Below are positions 26,984 through 36,087 of a stretch of DNA of 64,000 bases, one piece after another. Position 1 is the stretch's first letter; each line of letters opens with the position of its first letter. Under the pieces are notes generated by a model. It made no database searches. It was not told the DNA's origin and saw only the letters and a program-made list of their open reading frames with translations. The stretch comes from HdN1 sp964473645 (GTDB taxonomy: Bacteria > Pseudomonadota > Gammaproteobacteria > Pseudomonadales > Ketobacteraceae): assembly GCA_964473645.1 (NCBI GenBank), contig CAYYPW010000001.1, positions 62,001-126,000 on the forward strand, read 5' to 3'. A program made the position numbers and the translations under genes.

Positions 26984-28634
26984 CAGGTTTAAGCAAAGCA
27001 GGCCGATCTACGCGGGACTGGGACTGCTTGCCGTGATGGCTATCACCTCCTGTGGTCCGACCGATTCGGAATACCGCTTCAGATACCGCCCCATCACTAT
27101 TCCTGCCCAGGTGGCATTTACCGATTCCCTTCCGGGACACGCCTTCGGTGGCCAGATCACCATTACCCGGGGGCATGACGATACCTATGACAGCAGCGCC
27201 TATATATTGCGCTGGGGATTGGCCAATGGCGCGGAAGTGCTGCCCGATGGGGGGTCCACCTTTATCACCCGCATCCCACTCGTAGACAGCAATCAGGGCG
27301 ATACATTGAGCTATGACCTTGCCGTTCCCCGGTTGCCCGACGGTGTTGATAAAATTGTTGTCTATGCCGCCAATGCCACAGGGGAGGCGCTTACCGGCTA
27401 TAACCTGCCCGTCAGCAATCTCATCGCCAATCCCGGTGCGCCCACAGCGAGAGCTTATGGCATCGCCTTCACGGATGACGATCCGGGCCTGAAGGTACGG
27501 GGTTCCGGTCATGTCGCTGCGGCGTCCTCTCCTAGTACCCGGCCGTCTAACGTCACCTACTTTAGGGTTCGCTATGCCGGTGCTGACGGCTGCCCATTGT
27601 CAGGTTCACCGGTGGCAACGCTCCAGATGCCGAATTCTTCACCGGATATGATTCTGGAGTTCTCGATTCCGTCTCATCGCCCGGCTGCCAATGTGCATTC
27701 AATCGTTGCCATCGCTGGTAACACCCACGGCGAAGCCTATGAAGCAGATTGTTCGAATTATGTCAGAGCAAGCTTGAATAGAACTGAGGAACAGGCGAAT
27801 GCACCGGTACCGAAGCGCGTGCTTGTATCTGCAGATACTGATCCCACCGAAAAGCTCAGCGTCACCATCACGATCGAACCGGATGACGAGCGAGTAGTGC
27901 GTGATGGTTACTATGTCAAATGGCTGCGTGGAGACTCGTGTACTGCTAGCGAGGAACACATCGGGTTCGTCAGCAAATCGGAGCCGCTGAACAATGGAGT
28001 GCGCACGATAACCTTCTCCAATCTTTCCATACCAGAGAATGCTGGAGGCTTTGCCGTATCGGCAGGAAGCCCCTGCAGAAACACAAATCCTGATTATGAG
28101 AAGGTAGCTTTCAATAACATTATCGGCCCTTGGTATCAGATCCGGCTGGCGACACCGTCTGCGGGCAACAACGGTGATGAGTGCATTGCGGCTAGTTATA
28201 GTACCGACGAATTAGTCATTGAAGGCTGCAATGCGTCGAAACTGGAGCAGCGTTTCGAGGTGACGAATATTCCCGTCACCGGGAACGACGACTTTCATCA
28301 AATTCGTTCGCTGGCCAGGAACATGTGCTTTTATCGAAGTGATTCGGATGAGAGCGAGAGGTGGAATCTAAAGCCCTGTGACAACAGCCGCAACCAGCAA
28401 ATGGAGTTGAAGGCAGAGAGTCAGGACACCCGCACGCAGAAGAAAATCGCTGTACGTAAGGAGATTGCTGGGCTGACCTGGTGGAGTTGTGCTTGGCACC
28501 CGACATGGGCCGATAGATTGGTGAGCACTTGGGGTAACTGCGGCGCGACCGCTTATGACATCAGGTGGTATTTCGTACCGGGCGGTACCACGAATTCGAC
28601 TTACTACGCAGTGTTCAATGATCCCTGGAATTGA
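26976..28634 (+). CDS. Secreted lipoprotein with WG-type beta repeats and a C-terminal trefoil-like region
   Basis: A 552-residue lipoprotein (signal MAITSC, then GPTD). Residues about 40-150 form a repeat containing VAFTDS, SSAYILRWGLANGAE, FITRIPL and IVVYAANATGEAL. The same repeat heads the FAD oxidoreductase at 46617. Two more related beta-sandwich units follow (VTYFRVRYAGADGC; DGYYVKWLRGDSC). The C-terminal ~160 residues (DECIAASYSTDELVIEGC, NMCFYRSD, ELKAESQ) resemble a ricin-type beta-trefoil in spacing, but I am not sure. A likely surface binding protein. The next lipoprotein gene starts 55 bp downstream. Confidence 0.65.
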   Translation: MNNRFKQSRPIYAGLGLLAVMAITSCGPTDSEYRFRYRPITIPAQVAFTDSLPGHAFGGQITITRGHDDTYDSSAYILRWGLANGAEVLPDGGSTFITRIPLVDSNQGDTLSYDLAVPRLPDGVDKIVVYAANATGEALTGYNLPVSNLIANPGAPTARAYGIAFTDDDPGLKVRGSGHVAAASSPSTRPSNVTYFRVRYAGADGCPLSGSPVATLQMPNSSPDMILEFSIPSHRPAANVHSIVAIAGNTHGEAYEADCSNYVRASLNRTEEQANAPVPKRVLVSADTDPTEKLSVTITIEPDDERVVRDGYYVKWLRGDSCTASEEHIGFVSKSEPLNNGVRTITFSNLSIPENAGGFAVSAGSPCRNTNPDYEKVAFNNIIGPWYQIRLATPSAGNNGDECIAASYSTDELVIEGCNASKLEQRFEVTNIPVTGNDDFHQIRSLARNMCFYRSDSDESERWNLKPCDNSRNQQMELKAESQDTRTQKKIAVRKEIAGLTWWSCAWHPTWADRLVSTWGNCGATAYDIRWYFVPGGTTNSTYYAVFNDPWN

Positions 28635-28689
28635 GTATCCGAACATTGAAACCAATGCCATGCGTGAACCAACATTTCAGGAGTTAATC

Positions 28690-29595
28690 ATGAACACCCA
28701 TCACTCCAAGGGGTCCTCTAGAATGAGGATTACTTTCCGGCAGGTAACGCTGTTGATTTTATCGGTGTTGCTGCCTGCTGCCCTGTCCGGCTGCAAAACC
28801 GACACCAAGGAAACTACATTCGAGCCCGCAGCGGGTGACTACGAATCTGCACAAACCGTAAAAGTCACGCTGCCACCTAGAGCAACAAAGGTGTATCTCA
28901 CCACTGACTCAGTCGAACCCGTCGCCAATGAAGCCTGCGCCTATGCCGGGCAGGATCTAATTATCGATCGCCACACCATCGTCAAACTGAGATACGAGAT
29001 CGATGGCCAACCCTACAATTATGATCTGACCTACAAAGTTAATGAAGTCAGGGTGGACAACGGCTTTACCAACCGGATCGTCATCGACGCCTGGGAAAAC
29101 TTTTTCGTCAAGCAGGTACTGCGCCAGTTGGAGCTGCCAGAATATGCGGATGCTGACGCGCTGCTTGAGGATGGCGCAGGTGGCACGGTCAATGTGGCTC
29201 AGCGGGTCTACAAAACACCGATTACCCAGATTGTGGATTCCGGCACTCAGACCTATCGTTTCAACTATTTCGAAAAATCCGATAGTGATACCGCAGAAGT
29301 CATCATGATCCGATCGGGCGAAATCTATGGTTCACGCAACCGCAACGGCGGCCATTACCGCACCCAGGTGCCGCTGGTATTTAGCGGCACCTACAACGGC
29401 TGGGCGGAAGGCAGCTTCTTCATGAATCAGGAGGGTGCCACGACGGGTGGCATCTACCGAGTCTATTGTGAAGACCTAGGCTGCGCCCCCAATCCGGTCA
29501 CTTATCACCTGAATGCCAATAACGGCCTGATTGAGGTGGATCAGACACGACATGCGAATAGCATCAGTTGTATCGTTCCCGAGATGGAAGAATGA
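28690..29595 (+). CDS. Lipoprotein with chitobiase C-terminal-like domain (copy 1)
   Basis: A 301-residue lipoprotein: signal ends LPAALSGC. Just after it, TFEPAAGDYESAQTVKVTL and TKVYLTTDSVEPV match the beta-sandwich found at the C-terminus of chitobiases and beta-hexosaminidases (CHB_HEX_C), which sits beside carbohydrate-active domains. The rest (about 115-300) is a region of unknown fold with GSRNRNGGHYRT, FSGTYNGWAEGSFFMN and TTGGIYRVYCEDLGC. A paralogue with the same layout lies at 35141-36025. The ATG at 28690 has AGGAG 6 nt upstream. Probably in one operon with the preceding gene. Confidence 0.7.
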   Translation: MNTHHSKGSSRMRITFRQVTLLILSVLLPAALSGCKTDTKETTFEPAAGDYESAQTVKVTLPPRATKVYLTTDSVEPVANEACAYAGQDLIIDRHTIVKLRYEIDGQPYNYDLTYKVNEVRVDNGFTNRIVIDAWENFFVKQVLRQLELPEYADADALLEDGAGGTVNVAQRVYKTPITQIVDSGTQTYRFNYFEKSDSDTAEVIMIRSGEIYGSRNRNGGHYRTQVPLVFSGTYNGWAEGSFFMNQEGATTGGIYRVYCEDLGCAPNPVTYHLNANNGLIEVDQTRHANSISCIVPEMEE

Positions 29596-30018
29596 GGTAA
29601 CCTGTCTTTTTGCGCTTACAATAGGCATCGGCGTTAGCCTCTTTACTGTATGTACAGTAAAGCAATGGATTAGGAGAGCTTCTGTGAGAAATAGGGTACG
29701 TCAACGATAGACGCACAGGTTTAATCAATAACTTATACCCATTTATACCTGCAAGATAATTTGGTATGAGTACGATGGATACATACTTCTCGCGCCCAGC
29801 CCTGGACATGTGCGATGCTCTTGAAGGTAAACCGTTTTCGTAGAAAAGATTTTGTCTGGAAATCAGCTTACGACCAATATGCAATTAATGACGAGATGGT
29901 GCAGCTTACGCTAATTGATAATTCGATGATGCTGAAATAATCTTTGCCGCAGCACATCCCAAGGTTTCAGCCGAAATCTGTGTACGCTTCGCTTTTGAAT
30001 CCGCGTTATATTTTTTCC
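29596..30018. other. Gene-poor stretch with a perfect palindrome
   Basis: No convincing gene. It holds a 22-bp perfect palindrome (29641-29662). From 29766 a plus-strand frame (MSTMDTYFSRPALDMC...) shifts frame once near 29838 and ends at 29940; it might be a broken small gene but is not recognised. Confidence 0.45.
29641..29662. promoter_or_regulatory. 22-bp palindrome, operator-like
   Basis: CTTTACTGTA, TG, TACAGTAAAG: perfect 10-bp arms around two bases. The CTGT/ACAG half-sites recall SOS boxes, but the spacing is N4, not the N8 of gammaproteobacterial LexA boxes. No intact gene starts nearby. Confidence 0.35.
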
Positions 30019-30303
30019 TTAGTTACTCTTGGTATAGGCGGCTTCGCGATAAGAGCGAATTCGCGCTCCATATTCCCTTCTGATGTAGGCTATCTTTTCA
30101 TGGTCAGTTAGCGAAAGGTTTACACGTTCCCGTGCAAGCTTTATCGCACTAGACTCTTACCATGCTATTTTTTCAAGATTCGGGGCTGGTTTTTCTTCTT
30201 CATCAGCAATAGCGGTATAATATAAACCCATGAAGTCGGTTATGCATTCTCTAGCGCATTCGAACGCGATCGCCTCGTCTTGAGTCCATTTTGGATGCGC
30301 CAT
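30019..30303 (-). pseudogene. Small conserved protein interrupted by an in-frame stop
   Basis: A 94-codon frame (MAHPKWTQDEAIAFECAREC at the start) reads as one continuous charged helical protein, except for a TAA at codon 49 (30157-30159). The part after the stop (ESSAIKLARERVNLSLTDHE, then KIAYIRREYGARIRSYREAA) is clearly still coding-like and collinear. I associate similar small proteins with integrative elements, but this is from memory and unnamed. The simplest reading is a nonsense mutation. Confidence 0.6.
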
Positions 30304-30420
30304 AGAAATTATTCCCCACTGCTGCTATTGATTCGTTCTCCAGTCCGAACCATGACGTTCTCCTCAGGGAATATCTCAACAAGTGGTTTTGATGGTGAAG
30401 ATCACCACAATGACCCACTG

Positions 30421-31323
30421 TCACGGAAACAGCAGATTCCCGACGCCCATTTTCACCACGCGCCCGCCAATACGGCACTGGGTGCTCTTGCCAGAACGTT
30501 TGTCGAACTCTACCCGCAACACACTGCGACGGGTTTTTTCACTGCCACGATCGATGCTGAAGGTGTGGGTACCTTCTGCCGTTTCTGCAAGTTCCGCCAG
30601 ATAGGAGATGAATTCCGGCATAACGTTGCCGATGGGTGGGTAGGCATTGCTTGCAACATTCGGATTGACAAGGCGCCCATGGAAATTCTCGCCGTCCCCC
30701 TGTGATTTCGGCGCGAACAGGAACAGGTCAGCAGCATAGGTTTCCGACATCAGGTCGTTCCACAATTCTGGGTTGAGGCGGGCGGCCAGCACATGCTCTG
30801 CTCGGGTGAAGGGGATGATCATTGTGGGATGATCTACGCTCACCACCATCGGTCGATATTTGCTGTAGGCGATATGCTTTTCATCGGTGTTGAGCGCTTT
30901 GGCGATTCGGGCCAATGACGGTGTAAATCGATCAAACGCTGGCGTCAGCGTGCGCGCAAATTGAATCGATCCCGTACCGACGGGCGCCTTGTCGATGAAG
31001 GCTTTGATAGTCTGTTTATTCTGCAGAATGTCGAACGATGTGTATGGGCCCTGGTCACTGGCCAACCCCAGTTCGGAGGCAATGTAGGCGGCAGCCAGGA
31101 TAGTATGGGCGCCGAAAATGGTCTGCTTGCTGTGGGTATGCACGCTGAACGGTGCTGTCAGATTTGCCGTTTCCAGAAAGACGGTTTCGGATTGGTGAAA
31201 TTCGCTGGCAATGAGCCGCTTTTCCTGATCGGTAAGCTTCTTTTCGGCAATGACGACGGGGACTTGTGTTCCCTGAAAGGGTGCGTCGGCAAATACATCG
31301 AGAAGAAAAAACTGGATCGCCAT
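30421..31323 (-). CDS. PhzF-family isomerase-like protein
   Basis: A 300-residue protein of the PhzF/diaminopimelate-epimerase fold. The N-terminus FFLLDVFADAPFQGTQVPVV, the catalytic-Glu region EFHQSETVFL (about residue 45) and HTHSKQTIFGAHTILAAAYI are characteristic. The second half has FLFAPKSQG, FHGRLVNPN and the ending GRVVKMGVGNLLF. PhzF enzymes isomerise small metabolites, but most stand-alone members have unknown substrates. I chose the ATG at 31323 (GGGA 7 nt upstream). No phenazine genes are nearby. Monocistronic. Confidence 0.9.
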   Translation of the reverse strand: MAIQFFLLDVFADAPFQGTQVPVVIAEKKLTDQEKRLIASEFHQSETVFLETANLTAPFSVHTHSKQTIFGAHTILAAAYIASELGLASDQGPYTSFDILQNKQTIKAFIDKAPVGTGSIQFARTLTPAFDRFTPSLARIAKALNTDEKHIAYSKYRPMVVSVDHPTMIIPFTRAEHVLAARLNPELWNDLMSETYAADLFLFAPKSQGDGENFHGRLVNPNVASNAYPPIGNVMPEFISYLAELAETAEGTHTFSIDRGSEKTRRSVLRVEFDKRSGKSTQCRIGGRVVKMGVGNLLFP

Positions 31324-31598
31324 GGTAAGTTCCCTTGTTGTTTTTGCATTGACACACTGGCGCGACAAGCTAGTGCATTGAAAATCACTTCGCCGCAATC
31401 GTCCATCCAACAACTATTGAGATAAGAACGGTTCCAAGAAACTTATCAGGCACTCCGCCTTAACGCAAACATTAATGGATAAATAGACGGCCATTGTTTG
31501 GAGATATGGACGGCCTACATTCAGCGCTTTGGACACCCGAACACTTGAACATTGGACGGTATATAACATTGGCAATTACAAAGAGTTGAACACCGACC

Positions 31599-31832
31599 AT
31601 GCATACTCCCTATATAAAAAAACGCCTCATCAACACGCCCAAAGTACATTTTCTTGATACTGGGGTTGCGTGTGGCTCCCTCAATGCAACATCTGATTCC
31701 CTGAAGGCAGACCGCGAGCTGCTTGGCCACTTGCTTGAAGCGTTTGTGTTCTGCGGACTAAAAAAGCAAGCGTCTTGGGTTGAACGAGACATCAAGTTCT
31801 TCTGCCGCGATAATACATGTACAGAATGGTGA
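31599..31832 (+). pseudogene. Fragment of a DUF4143 AAA-type ATPase
   Basis: About 77 residues match the middle of the DUF4143 region of prokaryotic AAA ATPases: KKRLINTPKVHFLDTGVACG, LKADRELLGHLLEAFVF and GLKKQASWVERDIKFFCRD, where complete proteins would go on to an EVD nuclease-like motif. A stop follows at once (NTCTEW), and another stop lies just upstream of the ATG. The N-terminal ATPase domain is absent, so this is a remnant. Confidence 0.65.
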
Positions 31833-32028
31833 GCAACTTCACGTTAGCTCGCCTCCTTGACACACCGAGATCTATCCCGACGCAGTGAGGTGTCGACTGT
31901 CTATGCCTCTAATCTAAAAGAAAAATGCTGTCAATCCTTCTTTAGTATTCCAGTGTGACTCATAAAGGCGAGCATACTGCACCATCAGATCAAAAATCTT
32001 GAAAGCCGAAAATCCAGACGGAATGACT

Positions 32029-34635
32029 ATGAAGTTCTTTAACTACTTTTTTCTTATTTTTATTGGGTGCCTGATTCATGCGAATCAGGCTATTGCGCTA
32101 TCGCAATACCCGAATTTGGCACTAGGAAAACCGACGACTCAATCGTCAACGGATGCTGGAGGCTTGTCTTCACGTGCGGTGGATGGTACTACGGACGGAA
32201 ATTACTGGGTGGGTTCTGTTACTCACACACGACTTGAAAATCAGCCCTGGTGGCGAGTAGATTTAGGGCGCGAAGAGAATATTACCCTCGTCAAAGTGAT
32301 GAATCGCACCGATTGCTGTACCGACAGGCTCTCCAACTTCCATGTCGATCTACTCGACCAGAATTTGGCGGTAGTGGCGACGCAAAATTACCCTGGGGTT
32401 GCGGGGCCATATACCGATTTTTTCTTTCCTGCTTATAAAGCCCGCTATATTCGCGTGCAGCTCAACGGCACCAATCCACTCAGCCTTGCAGAAGTAGTTG
32501 TACATAATGATGCAGTATTACCCCGTAGCAGCGATAACCTGGCACTGTATCGGCCGACTTCACAATCTTCTACTGACTACGGTGGACCTTCGCTGCGTGC
32601 AGTAGATGGCAACACGAACGGAAGCTATTGGTCTAATTCTGTGACGCATACCGGTTATCAAAATCAGCCTTGGTGGCAAGTAAACCTGGCGGGCGCGCGC
32701 TTCGTGACAGAGGTAACGCTGTTTAATCGCACCGATTGCTGCAGCGAGCGCCTATCAGACTTTCATGTGGATCTACTCGATAGTAGCTTTAATATGCTCG
32801 CATCCCGTAATATCTCTGAGACTGTTAATGGTCAAATTACTGTTACGTTTCCAGAAACAAAGGCTGCGTATGTGCGTGTACAGCTTAATGGTAGTAACTA
32901 CCTCAGTCTCACAGAAGTTGTTGTAAAAGACACCCTGAATCGCACCAATAACCTAACGACTGGCTGGAATGCAAAAAGCGTTTCTTACAAAGCAGGTGAG
33001 TTTTATCAAATCAGTCCCAACCAATGGGAAGAAATCAATGCCAATGGCCGACACCTGTACACCGAAACCCATAGAGACGAGTGGTCGGTTTATCTTTACG
33101 ACACCAATGCAGGTACGTATACGCAATTGGATTTATGGACGAGAAAAGTGAACTTCAGTGGTAATGGTCAGGCATATACACGCCATAATATTTTAGATGC
33201 CAACAAAGAGTTTACTGGAAAAGCACTCGCTCCGCGTCGAGTTACTGGGTGGACTGCTAAAAGCATCTCTTATGATGGTGGTGCTTTTGTGCAAATTGAT
33301 GACTTTATATGGGTAGAAAATACTGATGGCAGGACATCACAGTACAGAGAGGTTTACAGAGATGAATGGTCTGTATATCTTGAGCCAGTCGAAGGAGGTC
33401 AGTCGAAACAATTAGACGTTTGGACGATGGAAATAAAAGAGTACGGCTCATCAAATATTGTCATTCATAGAATTACTCAGGCCGATGAAGACCGTCATGA
33501 CTATCCTGCGATCGGAGTGACCTTTTCTGAAACTGCCAATGCTGCAGGCAAAACGTGTATCACCAGCGTTCCTGAGCTACCTGGCAATTTTCTCTGCTGG
33601 GACGACAGCGTGATGACAAGCACCAACACTCCTTTCAACATAACATTGATACGCAATACTGATCCAAATTTCAGATCCGCCGATTGCAACTTTATCGGAA
33701 ACGATGCGTGGATGTGTTATGAACGAAACATCATTGATGACCGGCAGGTAGTGAAAAGCATACAAAGTGGATGCGGCTCATTAAATATGCGTGCATGCCG
33801 CGAAGAAAGGCACCATATCCTTCACGAATGCGCTGTCGTTGACGATAATTGGAATGGCGACATTGCCACCTGCCAGCAATATATTGAGACATATCATCAG
33901 AATCAATGTGCTGCAGGGTTAACGAATGTCGATGGATTGTGTTCCAATCTTAATAGTGCATCGATCTTTAAACCGATCATAGATGGTATACTTGCTGCTA
34001 TTATTGCGCCCCTCAATAATGCACTGCCTGATATACTAAAATCTGCAGGTATGGACCCCTATAAAGATGTGACATCAGGCGAATCCGGTCCCCACATCGA
34101 TTTGGGAATATGCACCGCGAAAGCAGAGGTTTTTTACCATATCAGGGAAATATCGGGACTCAGCAACTTGAAAATTAACAAGATTGCACTTAACCAGGCA
34201 TCCAGCTTAAATTCATTTGCGCTGGATGTTGAGATTGCATTGCCTTCAATGCATGCCACAGTAGATGGCGGGGCGCAATTAAAATGTGGAATATTAGCCG
34301 CAGGGCCACGTATCGATGGTTATATCGATGCAAACCATGTCGGTGGGAAAGCGACAGCTCGACTTCACGTAATTGAATTAGAAAATGGCAAGCTGAAAGT
34401 TCTGGATTTTAAAATCGACAAATTGGATCTAAATTACAGCTCAGTAATTCCTAAAATACTCGTCACCGGATTAGGGCCCTTCGATGTCGCACTCACTGCC
34501 GTTACTTCTGTTATCGGTGGAGTTATTGTGAATGCGTTTGAAGGAACCGTTACCGACAAACTAGAATCGGTGCTGGCTCCTTTACTTGAAAACGCAGTAA
34601 ATGACGCCATTCACCAACATTTACCAGTACAATAA
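32029..34635 (+). CDS. Secreted double F-type lectin with C-terminal TULIP-like domain
   Basis: An 868-residue exported protein (signal ends NQAIA). Two fucolectin domains follow, about residues 27-160 and 168-310. Each has an intact fucose motif H-X26-R-X-D-X4-R: H66/R93/D95/R100 and H207/R234/D236/R241, both with the CC pair. A tandem module of about 85 residues comes next (WNAKSVSYKAGEF...HRDEWSVYL and WTAKSISYDGGAF...YRDEWSVYL, about 315-480). A Cys-rich linker (about 500-640) leads to a C-terminal ~180 residues of BPI/TULIP-like pattern (HIREISGLSNLKINKIAL, GGKATARLHVIEL, a final long helix LESVLAPLLENAVNDAIHQ). It is likely a fucose-binding protein that also binds a lipid. I chose the ATG at 32029; the longer frame starts at a TTG. 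Confidence 0.75.
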   Translation: MKFFNYFFLIFIGCLIHANQAIALSQYPNLALGKPTTQSSTDAGGLSSRAVDGTTDGNYWVGSVTHTRLENQPWWRVDLGREENITLVKVMNRTDCCTDRLSNFHVDLLDQNLAVVATQNYPGVAGPYTDFFFPAYKARYIRVQLNGTNPLSLAEVVVHNDAVLPRSSDNLALYRPTSQSSTDYGGPSLRAVDGNTNGSYWSNSVTHTGYQNQPWWQVNLAGARFVTEVTLFNRTDCCSERLSDFHVDLLDSSFNMLASRNISETVNGQITVTFPETKAAYVRVQLNGSNYLSLTEVVVKDTLNRTNNLTTGWNAKSVSYKAGEFYQISPNQWEEINANGRHLYTETHRDEWSVYLYDTNAGTYTQLDLWTRKVNFSGNGQAYTRHNILDANKEFTGKALAPRRVTGWTAKSISYDGGAFVQIDDFIWVENTDGRTSQYREVYRDEWSVYLEPVEGGQSKQLDVWTMEIKEYGSSNIVIHRITQADEDRHDYPAIGVTFSETANAAGKTCITSVPELPGNFLCWDDSVMTSTNTPFNITLIRNTDPNFRSADCNFIGNDAWMCYERNIIDDRQVVKSIQSGCGSLNMRACREERHHILHECAVVDDNWNGDIATCQQYIETYHQNQCAAGLTNVDGLCSNLNSASIFKPIIDGILAAIIAPLNNALPDILKSAGMDPYKDVTSGESGPHIDLGICTAKAEVFYHIREISGLSNLKINKIALNQASSLNSFALDVEIALPSMHATVDGGAQLKCGILAAGPRIDGYIDANHVGGKATARLHVIELENGKLKVLDFKIDKLDLNYSSVIPKILVTGLGPFDVALTAVTSVIGGVIVNAFEGTVTDKLESVLAPLLENAVNDAIHQHLPVQ

Positions 34636-34640
34636 AATCA

Positions 34641-34677
34641 AAGCTCCGGGGCATTTATATGCCCCGGAGCTTTTTTG
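34641..34677 (+). terminator. Rho-independent terminator
   Basis: AGCTCCGGGGCAT / ATGCCCCGGAGCT, a 13-bp perfect stem with a 4-nt loop, followed by six T, directly after the lectin gene. Confidence 0.95.
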
Positions 34678-35140
34678 GCGTTGGCTTAAAAGAGATGCTC
34701 ATAGCGACCTGTTTCTAAGAAATACCTTCAAGCTACAAAATACAATACTGAAACTTCGGTGCTGCCAGATGCGTTTTCCACAGCATTGTTACCCGAAACG
34801 CTTGTAGTTCACTAAAATTCTCGGACAGGGACAACTATCTTGACGCGCGTCGGCTTGGACGCAATGGATACACGCACGTCAAACCACCTTTCTATACACA
34901 CAATATTGATCGAAGCCTAACGCGAACGCTGCCATAGCTGCGGTATTCATGGAACTGATAGCCCTCAAACTAAGGCAATTATAAGTCACTTGCATTGGTC
35001 TTGGAGCTGTTCGCGACCCACAATTTACCCCGCCTGTCAATCCTTCGAAAGTATTCTCATCAACTTGCTTCATTCGGATACAGTCGAATAACTACAGAAA
35101 AAATATCCCAAAAACCAACTCGCATCTTGGGAGCGCTCAC
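34678..35140. other. Gene-poor stretch
   Basis: About 460 bp between the terminator and the next lipoprotein. The only notable frame is 34879-35073 on the minus strand, listed separately. A TTGGGAG at 35126 is the ribosome site of the next gene. Confidence 0.5.
34879..35073 (-). CDS. Possible small protein or gene fragment
   Basis: A 64-residue frame (open a few codons further upstream) with protein-like composition: TFEGLTGGVNCGSRTAPRPM and SSMNTAAMAAFALGFDQYCV. There are three Cys but no ribosome site before the ATG and no family I recognise. It could be the tail of a decayed gene. Confidence 0.25.
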   Translation of the reverse strand: MKQVDENTFEGLTGGVNCGSRTAPRPMQVTYNCLSLRAISSMNTAAMAAFALGFDQYCVYRKVV

Positions 35141-36025
35141 TTGATTAACATTAAACAACAGATGCAAAGCGTCCTTCGCGCTCCCATCCTTTACAAATCC
35201 AACGCTACGATAGCTGCGACAGCCGTATGTCTGGCCCTCTCAGGGTGTGGCGCAGGATTTGACGTTACCTTTTCGAGTGGCGTCCAAAATTACTCTCGCG
35301 CCCAGCGTGTTAAAGTAGACGTTCCTGAAAATGCTACAAATGTTTATCTAACGACAAACAATAAAGATCCAGTCCCCAACGCGAAATGCAGTTTTAAACC
35401 CGGGATCATTAATGTCAATCGACCAACGGTAGTCAAACTTCGCTTTGATCTTGACGGCGAAACCTACATTCAATCAGGCATCTATATCATCGAAAATATG
35501 GTAAAAGAGAGCCGCTATGGAAATCGCGTGGCAATTGATATTTTCGAACGGTTTATTCGAAACCACGTAAATCCATCATTTGGCCCCTCTCCTACCAATG
35601 ATGCAACAGAAGTTATTTCAGACGGAACAGACGGTACTGTTACGCGAATTACGGATATCAACGGTCTTATTTTCGTACAGGGCAGACAGACATTTCTGTT
35701 TAATGACTATAAATATTTCGATCCTAACAACGAAACCTACCTGATCGTAAAATCAGGAAAAATATTTGGGTTCAGAAACAGCGACGGAGGTTATTACAAT
35801 ACGGATGTTGATGGCGAAACTATTAATTTCTTCGGCACCTTTAACGGATATGCCGATGGACATTTCTACTTGAACGAACAAAACGAGACAACGGGTGGAT
35901 TTTATCGCGTAACCTGTAGCGATAAGTGGTGCGCAGCCGGTGAAGCATATTATGCGCTGGGTTCATTTCGAGAATTTGTAGAAATTTATCCTGAACCAGA
36001 AGATAACCCTCGCTCATGCGATTAG
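35141..36025 (+). CDS. Lipoprotein with chitobiase C-terminal-like domain (copy 2)
   Basis: A 294-residue lipoprotein (signal CLALSGC, then GAGFD). SGVQNYSRAQRVKVDVP and NVYLTTNNKDPVPNAKC match the CHB_HEX_C-like sandwich. The second half (KSGKIFGFRNSDGGYYNTD, FFGTFNGYADGHFYLNEQ, TTGGFYRVTCSDKWCA) aligns throughout with the lipoprotein at 28690-29595, so the two are paralogues. The start is a TTG with TTGGGAG 7 nt upstream; an ATG at 35162 would leave a shorter leader. Its 3' end is 62 bp before the start of the giant lipoprotein, so the two may be co-transcribed. Confidence 0.7.
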   Translation: MINIKQQMQSVLRAPILYKSNATIAATAVCLALSGCGAGFDVTFSSGVQNYSRAQRVKVDVPENATNVYLTTNNKDPVPNAKCSFKPGIINVNRPTVVKLRFDLDGETYIQSGIYIIENMVKESRYGNRVAIDIFERFIRNHVNPSFGPSPTNDATEVISDGTDGTVTRITDINGLIFVQGRQTFLFNDYKYFDPNNETYLIVKSGKIFGFRNSDGGYYNTDVDGETINFFGTFNGYADGHFYLNEQNETTGGFYRVTCSDKWCAAGEAYYALGSFREFVEIYPEPEDNPRSCD

Positions 36026-36087
36026 CATTAAATCCAGTACAGATGACGAGATGGTTCTCTACAGCAGGTAACGCTTGGGGCTTCAAC

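Noticed and set aside
29641..29662. LexA (SOS) box
   Set aside because: The half-sites CTGT and ACAG fit, but the spacing is 4 bp rather than 8, and no SOS gene follows.
30421..31323. Phenazine biosynthesis locus
   Set aside because: Only a PhzF-fold protein is present; no other phz genes are nearby, and most such proteins are unrelated to phenazines.
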